From assembly GCA_036844945.1 (NCBI GenBank), contig DAIUEV010000001.1:1-64000 (forward strand): DNA of 64,000 nt, given 5' to 3'. A program made the position numbers and the translations under genes. This document shows, piece after piece, positions 59,812-64,000 of this stretch (its first letter is position 1; each line of letters starts with the position of its first letter). The DNA is from Palsa-461 sp036844945. GTDB taxonomy: Bacteria; Actinomycetota; Acidimicrobiia; Acidimicrobiales; RAAP-2. The notes beneath the pieces are model-generated. The model had not been told where the DNA came from. It saw nothing but the letters and a program-made list of their open reading frames with translations, and ran no database searches.

Positions 59812-60963
59812 TCAGGTGTTCGGGGCCGTGCGGAGCGACTCCGATCGCCCCTTGGCCCAGATGTCCGGGGTCTCGAGCGTGCCCCGGTCCACGGCGATGC
59901 GGGCGCGCCCGTCGAGCTTCGCCCGGTACATGGCGGTATCGGCGTCGTGGAAGAGACGTTGGACGGTCGGCTCCGACCGATCCAGGGTGGACACCCCGAT
60001 CGAGAGCGCCACCTCCGGCGGCCCGAAGCTGTCGACGATCCTCCTCGCCACCGCGACCGCTCCCTCGGGGGCGCTGTCCCCGTCGGGGCCCTCGAGGGGA
60101 GTGGCCGGCAAGATCACCCCGAACTCGTCCCCACCGATGCGCGCGACCAGATCGGTGCTCCGGACCGCCCGCTCCAGCTGCACACCGACCTGGACCAAGG
60201 CGTCGTTGCCGGCTGCGTGGCCGTAGCTGTCGTTGTAGGTCTTGAACAGGTCGATGTCGACGATGATGAGGCTCAGCGGTGAGTGGTACCGCATCGAGCG
60301 GTCGATCTCGGCGGCGAGCCGGTTGTGGAAAACCCGGTGGTTGTAACAGCCGGTCAACGGGTCGCGTTCGGCGAGCGCCTCGAGCCGGGCCACCAGCAGC
60401 TCGTCGTGCGCCTCGAGGCGGGACCGCGAGCGTGCCGCCACGGTCGTGAACACGATCGTGCCGAGGAGGAAGGCCGCGAGGATGAGCACCTCGTGGCCGG
60501 ACCCGAGACCCCGAGGATCGGTGGCTGCGACCACCCCCACCTCGGCTGCTGCCGCGAACCCGCAGAGGGCCACCGCCCCGGTGGACAGGGCCACCGCCGA
60601 GCTGACGACCGGCAGGGACGCCAGGTAGAGGAGCGGACTGTTGATGCCGGTGTCGAGGTGGGCACAGATCGCGAGCAGCAGCCCCGAGCTCAGCGTCATC
60701 ACGAGAGAGAACCGGGTCCGCCACTCGTACCGGGCGATCAGCCGTCCTATTGCCACCCCCCCGGCCGCCACCGCCGCGCTCACGAGGGCGATCGTGACCA
60801 GCGCCCCGCGATGCGCACCCCGGGGGGTGATCAGGAAGTACGCCGCAGCGGCCAGCGACTCGCCGGCCAGCACCCCGAACCCGAGTGAGAGGTACGAGGT
60901 CCAGAAGGCCCGGCGCGAGTCGGAGACTGCACGGTGCGGGGCTGGGGGCTGGGCGTTGGTCAC
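59812..60963 (-). CDS. Membrane GGDEF diguanylate cyclase
   Basis: The protein has 383 residues. Five to six membrane helices fill residues 20-190, with no recognisable periplasmic sensor. The GGDEF domain starts at AERDPLTGCYNHRVF and contains the active-site RIGGDEFGVILP. No RxxD inhibitory site is obvious in the expected position. It would synthesise cyclic di-GMP. GTG 60963 follows GAGGAG. The 289 bp between it and fumC hold promoters for both, and no known riboswitch was recognised there. Confidence 0.92.
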   Translation of the reverse strand: MTNAQPPAPHRAVSDSRRAFWTSYLSLGFGVLAGESLAAAAYFLITPRGAHRGALVTIALVSAAVAAGGVAIGRLIARYEWRTRFSLVMTLSSGLLLAICAHLDTGINSPLLYLASLPVVSSAVALSTGAVALCGFAAAAEVGVVAATDPRGLGSGHEVLILAAFLLGTIVFTTVAARSRSRLEAHDELLVARLEALAERDPLTGCYNHRVFHNRLAAEIDRSMRYHSPLSLIIVDIDLFKTYNDSYGHAAGNDALVQVGVQLERAVRSTDLVARIGGDEFGVILPATPLEGPDGDSAPEGAVAVARRIVDSFGPPEVALSIGVSTLDRSEPTVQRLFHDADTAMYRAKLDGRARIAVDRGTLETPDIWAKGRSESLRTAPNT

Positions 60964-61252
60964 GTCGGCTCCTCGGCTCTCTTGGCGAACCGGGCGCGCC
61001 TCGGGACGGAGACGACTCGTGACGAGAAGCAGCTCCGACACCGTTGCGGCGGTAATTCTGCCTGCGGGGCTGCGCGTATCGGGGGATCGTCTCGACGACG
61101 GGCATCGAGCTCTCCGACGGGCGGCGGCGGGACGGGATCGGGGCTCGGGGACGGGTCGACGGCCCGGACCCGCCTCGTGGGATGCCTTGCGCCCGGGGTT
61201 CGGGTGGCCAAAGCTGAGCTCCTGGGGCCAGCCGGGGGGCCGAGGAGGAGCC

Positions 61253-62644
61253 GTGACGACCACCCGCATCGAGACCGACAGCATGGGCGAGATGGCGGTC
61301 CCGTCCGACCGGTACTGGGGAGCCCAGACCGCCCGCTCGCTGCACCACTTCGACATCGGGGCCGACACCATGCCCCGCCCGATCATCCGGGCCTTCGGGG
61401 TCCTGAAGGGGGCGTCGGCCCGGGTCAACGCGGATCTCGGCAAGCTCGATGGCCACCTGGCCGAGCTCATCGGCCGGGCCGCCGACGAGGTGGCCGAGGG
61501 GCGCCTGGACGACCACTTCCCGCTGCGCATCTACCAGACGGGGAGCGGGACCCAGACCAACATGAACGCGAACGAGGTGATCTCCAACCGGGCCATCGAG
61601 CTCGACGGCGGCGAGATGGGGTCGAAGAAGCCCGTCCACCCGAACGACCACGTGAACATGTCCCAGTCGTCCAACGACACGTTCCCGACGGCCATGCACA
61701 TTGCGGCGGCCGAGGAGCTCACTCACCGCCTGCTCCCGTCAGTCCGTCACCTCCGCGACGCCCTCGCCGCCAAGTCGTCCGCCTACGAGGGGATCATCAA
61801 GATCGGCCGTACCCACCTCATGGATGCGGTGCCGCTCACCCTCGGCCAAGAGCTCTCCGGCTACGTCGCCCAGCTCGACGCCGACCTGGCCCGGATCGAG
61901 TGGGCCGAGCAACGGTTGTTCGAGTTGGCGCTCGGGGGGTCGGCCGTCGGGACCGGCGCCAACACCCACCCCGAGTTCGCCGGGCGGGTAGCGGCCCGGA
62001 TCGCCGGGGCGACGGGGCTCCCCTTCGTCACCGCCCCGAACAAGTTCGCGGTCCTGGCCGCGCACGACGACCTGGTGGCCGCGAGCGGCGCGCTGCGGAC
62101 CCTGGCCGTCTCGCTCACGAAGATCGCGGACGACTTCCGCTGGCTGGGTTCGGGGCCGCGCAGCGGGCTCGGCGAGCTGCGGCTGCCCGAGAACGAGCCC
62201 GGCTCCTCGATCATGCCGGGCAAGGTCAACCCGACCCAGTGCGAAGCGATGATCATGGTGTGCATCCAGGTGATGGGGAACGACGCCGCCATCGCCATCG
62301 CCGGGTCGCGGGGCAACCTCGAGCTCAATGTGTGCAAGCCCGTGATCGCGCACGACTTCTTGGAGTCGGTGACCCTGCTCACCGACGCCTGCCGGACGTT
62401 CCGTGAATTCCTGGTCGAGGGGTTCGAGCCGGACGTCGAGCAGATCGAGCACCATCTGGCCAACTCGCTCATGCTGGTCACCGCGCTCAGCCCGGTGATC
62501 GGCTACGACAAGGCCGCCGAGGTGGCGAAGAAGGCCCACCACGAGAAGACGACGCTGCGGGAGGCGGCCCTCGCGCTCGGATACGTGAGCCCCGAGGAGT
62601 TCGACAAGGTGGTCGACCCGGCCCTCATGATCCGGCCCTCATGA
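61253..62644 (+). CDS. fumC: Fumarate hydratase class II
   Basis: The 463-residue iron-independent fumarase has TGSGTQTNMNANEVISNRA, HPNDHVNMSQSSNDTFPTAMH, GRTHLMDAVPLTLGQE and the superfamily signature GSSIMPGKVNPTQCE. It hydrates fumarate to malate in the TCA cycle, linking to the pckG route here. GTG 61253 follows GAGGAGG. Confidence 0.97.
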   Translation: MTTTRIETDSMGEMAVPSDRYWGAQTARSLHHFDIGADTMPRPIIRAFGVLKGASARVNADLGKLDGHLAELIGRAADEVAEGRLDDHFPLRIYQTGSGTQTNMNANEVISNRAIELDGGEMGSKKPVHPNDHVNMSQSSNDTFPTAMHIAAAEELTHRLLPSVRHLRDALAAKSSAYEGIIKIGRTHLMDAVPLTLGQELSGYVAQLDADLARIEWAEQRLFELALGGSAVGTGANTHPEFAGRVAARIAGATGLPFVTAPNKFAVLAAHDDLVAASGALRTLAVSLTKIADDFRWLGSGPRSGLGELRLPENEPGSSIMPGKVNPTQCEAMIMVCIQVMGNDAAIAIAGSRGNLELNVCKPVIAHDFLESVTLLTDACRTFREFLVEGFEPDVEQIEHHLANSLMLVTALSPVIGYDKAAEVAKKAHHEKTTLREAALALGYVSPEEFDKVVDPALMIRPS

Positions 62645-62670
62645 CCCGGTCCTCATGAAGGGGCCCTGAG

Positions 62671-62955
62671 GTGCCCGAGGTGCTCGGTCCCGACGCGGTG
62701 GACGAGGCGCTGTCGGTGCGCCGCCTGGCCTGGGCGCGCGAGGGCGACGAGCTCGTGAAGCAGGTGAAGAAGGACGGCTTCGTCGGCGCGCTGGCCTTCG
62801 TCAACGCGGTGGGCGAGCTCGCCGAGGCGGCCGACCATCACCCCGACATCGACATCCGGTGGAACACCGTGACGCTGCGGCTCTCCACCCACTCGGCCGG
62901 GGGCCTGACCGAGAAGGACCTCGCGCTGGCGGGAGAGATCGACCGGCTGGGCTGA
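62671..62955 (+). CDS. Pterin-4a-carbinolamine dehydratase
   Basis: This 94-residue PCD/DCoH protein carries the catalytic motif DHHPDIDIRWNTVTLRLSTHSAGGLTEKDLALA. It dehydrates 4a-hydroxytetrahydropterin after aromatic amino acid hydroxylation, or may act as a moonlighting rescue enzyme in other bacteria. No pterin-dependent hydroxylase is nearby. GTG 62671 lies 26 bp after fumC. Confidence 0.9.
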   Translation: MPEVLGPDAVDEALSVRRLAWAREGDELVKQVKKDGFVGALAFVNAVGELAEAADHHPDIDIRWNTVTLRLSTHSAGGLTEKDLALAGEIDRLG

Positions 62956-62958
62956 GCG

Positions 62959-63714
62959 CTAGTCGAGGAGCGAGCCCCGCAGCGACTCGACCGCCTCGGG
63001 TGACACGCCCGCGCCGAGCACGTAGTCCTCGACGCTGCCGTGGAGCTCGCGAAGGGCGGCGAGCAGGGTGGTGATGTTCGACGGCTTCGCCGCGAAGACC
63101 TCGTCTGTCACCCCCTGCGGCCGCGCCGGCCGGTCGGGCAGCCCCTCGTAGCGGGCCCGCAGCCGAGCCATGGCCAGGTTGCTGAGCGAGTAGTCCTCCG
63201 CCACGGTGTCGTCGTCCACGCCGAGCAGCGAAAGGACGAGGGCCACCACCACCCCGGTGCGGTCCTTGCCGGCCAGGCAGTGGACCACGATCGGATGGTT
63301 GGCCGGGTCGGCCACGAGCGAGATCGCCCGGGCGATCTCCGCCGAGCCGAGCCGGGCGTAGTCCTGGTAGCGGGCGGCCATCATGCCCTCGGGCACCGAG
63401 TAGCGGGCCGGGTCGAGGATCTCCTCGACGATCGGGAGGTGGTGGAAGCCGACCGGGATCGCATGCACCGGGAACCGCCCGGACTCCCACTCCGCGGTGC
63501 TGCGAAGGTCGACCACCGTACGGATGCCGAGTCCCCGCAGGACCACCAGGTCGGCGTCGCTTAGCTCCGAGAGGCCGCCGGCCCGGAAGAGCCGGCGCCA
63601 CCGCACCGTCCGCCCCTCGGCGGTGACGTAGCCGCCGGCATCGCGGAAGTTGAGCGCGTTCTCGAGCTCGATGTGCCGATCGGGCGCGACGTCGAGTCCG
63701 GCGGGCTCGGGCAT
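62959..63714 (-). CDS. Tyrosine-protein phosphatase (DSP type)
   Basis: The 251-residue protein has NFRDAGGYVTAEGRTVRWRRLFRAGGLSELSDADL and the P-loop VHCLAGKDRTGVVVALVLSLLG (CX5R). This matches the bacterial MptpB/Y_phosphatase3 type, which dephosphorylates tyrosine or phosphoinositides. It has no signal peptide. It is convergent with the pterin dehydratase, with 3 bp between the stops. Confidence 0.9.
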   Translation of the reverse strand: MPEPAGLDVAPDRHIELENALNFRDAGGYVTAEGRTVRWRRLFRAGGLSELSDADLVVLRGLGIRTVVDLRSTAEWESGRFPVHAIPVGFHHLPIVEEILDPARYSVPEGMMAARYQDYARLGSAEIARAISLVADPANHPIVVHCLAGKDRTGVVVALVLSLLGVDDDTVAEDYSLSNLAMARLRARYEGLPDRPARPQGVTDEVFAAKPSNITTLLAALRELHGSVEDYVLGAGVSPEAVESLRGSLLD

Positions 63715-63767
63715 CGCCCGGAGTGTAACTGGGGCCCTCGCGACGGGACGGTAAACGTTGGGTGAGT

Positions 63768-64000
63768 TCAGTGCACCGGTGAGTCCCACAGCGGGAACCA
63801 CCGCGACAGGTCGCGCTCGAAGGGCAGGTCGGCGCCGACGATGGCCTGGATGCGCAGCTCGAGCTCGTTGTCCCGCTTCTCGCCGGGCTGGGGCGCGAAG
63901 GGGTAGAAGGTGCCCCGCTTGTAGAGGTAGACGAGGAAGAAGGGCTTGGCGTCCGGGGTCGCGCCGGACTGGGGGCGGAACCCGAACACCGAGCAGAGCA
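63768..64000 (-). CDS. PspAB-like protein, 3' end only
   Basis: The last 77 codons of a minus-strand gene that enters from beyond the window: LCSVFGFRPQ..., then FFLVYLYKRGTFYPFAPQPG, EKRDNELELRIQAIVGADLP and FERDLSRWFPLWDSPVH. These match, from memory, the C-terminus of the PspA-associated protein PspAB of Actinobacteria. It supports a phage-shock-type envelope system near the window end. The N-terminal part is not visible. Confidence 0.7.
   Translation of the reverse strand, partial: LCSVFGFRPQSGATPDAKPFFLVYLYKRGTFYPFAPQPGEKRDNELELRIQAIVGADLPFERDLSRWFPLWDSPVH

Noticed and set aside
60964..61252. Possible cyclic di-GMP riboswitch between the GGDEF gene and fumC
   Set aside because: No recognisable GEMM core; only GC-rich promoter sequence and ribosome-binding sites are visible.

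Overview
The window is a very GC-rich (roughly 70 %), densely coding segment of an actinobacterial chromosome. WhiB, a SepIVA-like coiled-coil protein, DUF3501, PspC, DUF1707 and DUF2469 families, many GTG starts, overlapping stop/start codons and a likely leaderless regulator fit the Actinomycetota. The combination suggests Acidimicrobiia or a relative, but that placement is inference. It looks like a metagenome or short-read scaffold: it begins two bases outside an IS110-type element and carries a 100-N scaffold gap flanked by an identical 55-bp overlap.

Layout. 1-1.5 kb: a complete IS110-type element with a DEDD transposase and, in its left end, a predicted bridge RNA whose loops match both the element's own ends and its insertion site. 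1.5-3.4 kb: DUF58 and MoxR genes, the element sitting exactly at the DUF58 stop codon. 3.5-8.7 kb: Nudix, glpD, alkyl-DHAP-synthase-like FAD enzyme and glycerol kinase on the minus strand, the last three overlapping. 8.8-12.5 kb: a small-molecule kinase, a zinc-knuckle VOC protein, a Fur/PerR - rubrerythrin - DUF3501 operon and a WhiB regulator. 12.5-25.5 kb: acyl-CoA dehydrogenase, trpD, GNAT, PhyH, two methyltransferases (one disrupted), patatin, galactokinase, an alpha-methylacyl-CoA racemase, an Lrp-type sensor domain, an MFS transporter and an S9 peptidase. 25.4-29.8 kb: EthD, DUF1003, clpP diverging from an XRE regulator plus a ClpP homologue lacking all three catalytic residues, then pckG.

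29.8-52 kb is a core-genome block: thiL, an inositol-monophosphatase-like gene, rpmB, fakA, recG, a methyltransferase, rsmD, coaD, sepIVA-like, yceD (DUF177), rpmF, plsX, an MFS remnant, acpP, rnc, mutM, smc, ftsY, ffh, rpsP, khpA, rimM, trmD, rplS and DUF2469. These genes mostly touch or overlap and couple lipid and CoA supply, ribosome maturation, SRP targeting and chromosome condensation. The order resembles that in other Actinobacteria, except that lepB and rnhB are missing between rplS and DUF2469. 52-64 kb holds MmcQ, a DUF1707/PspC/histidine-kinase/response-regulator envelope-stress cluster, an NHEJ polymerase-ligase pair, two small membrane-anchored proteins, a luciferase-like oxidoreductase, a GGDEF protein, fumC, pterin dehydratase, a tyrosine phosphatase and the 3' end of a pspAB-like gene.

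The observations most worth following are the bridge-RNA reading of the IS110 left end (1-206), the clpP/XRE/pseudo-ClpP locus (26.4-27.9 kb), the Fur-family operator (10.49 kb), and the artefactual gap plus in-frame TAA in the methyltransferase near 17.2-17.7 kb.
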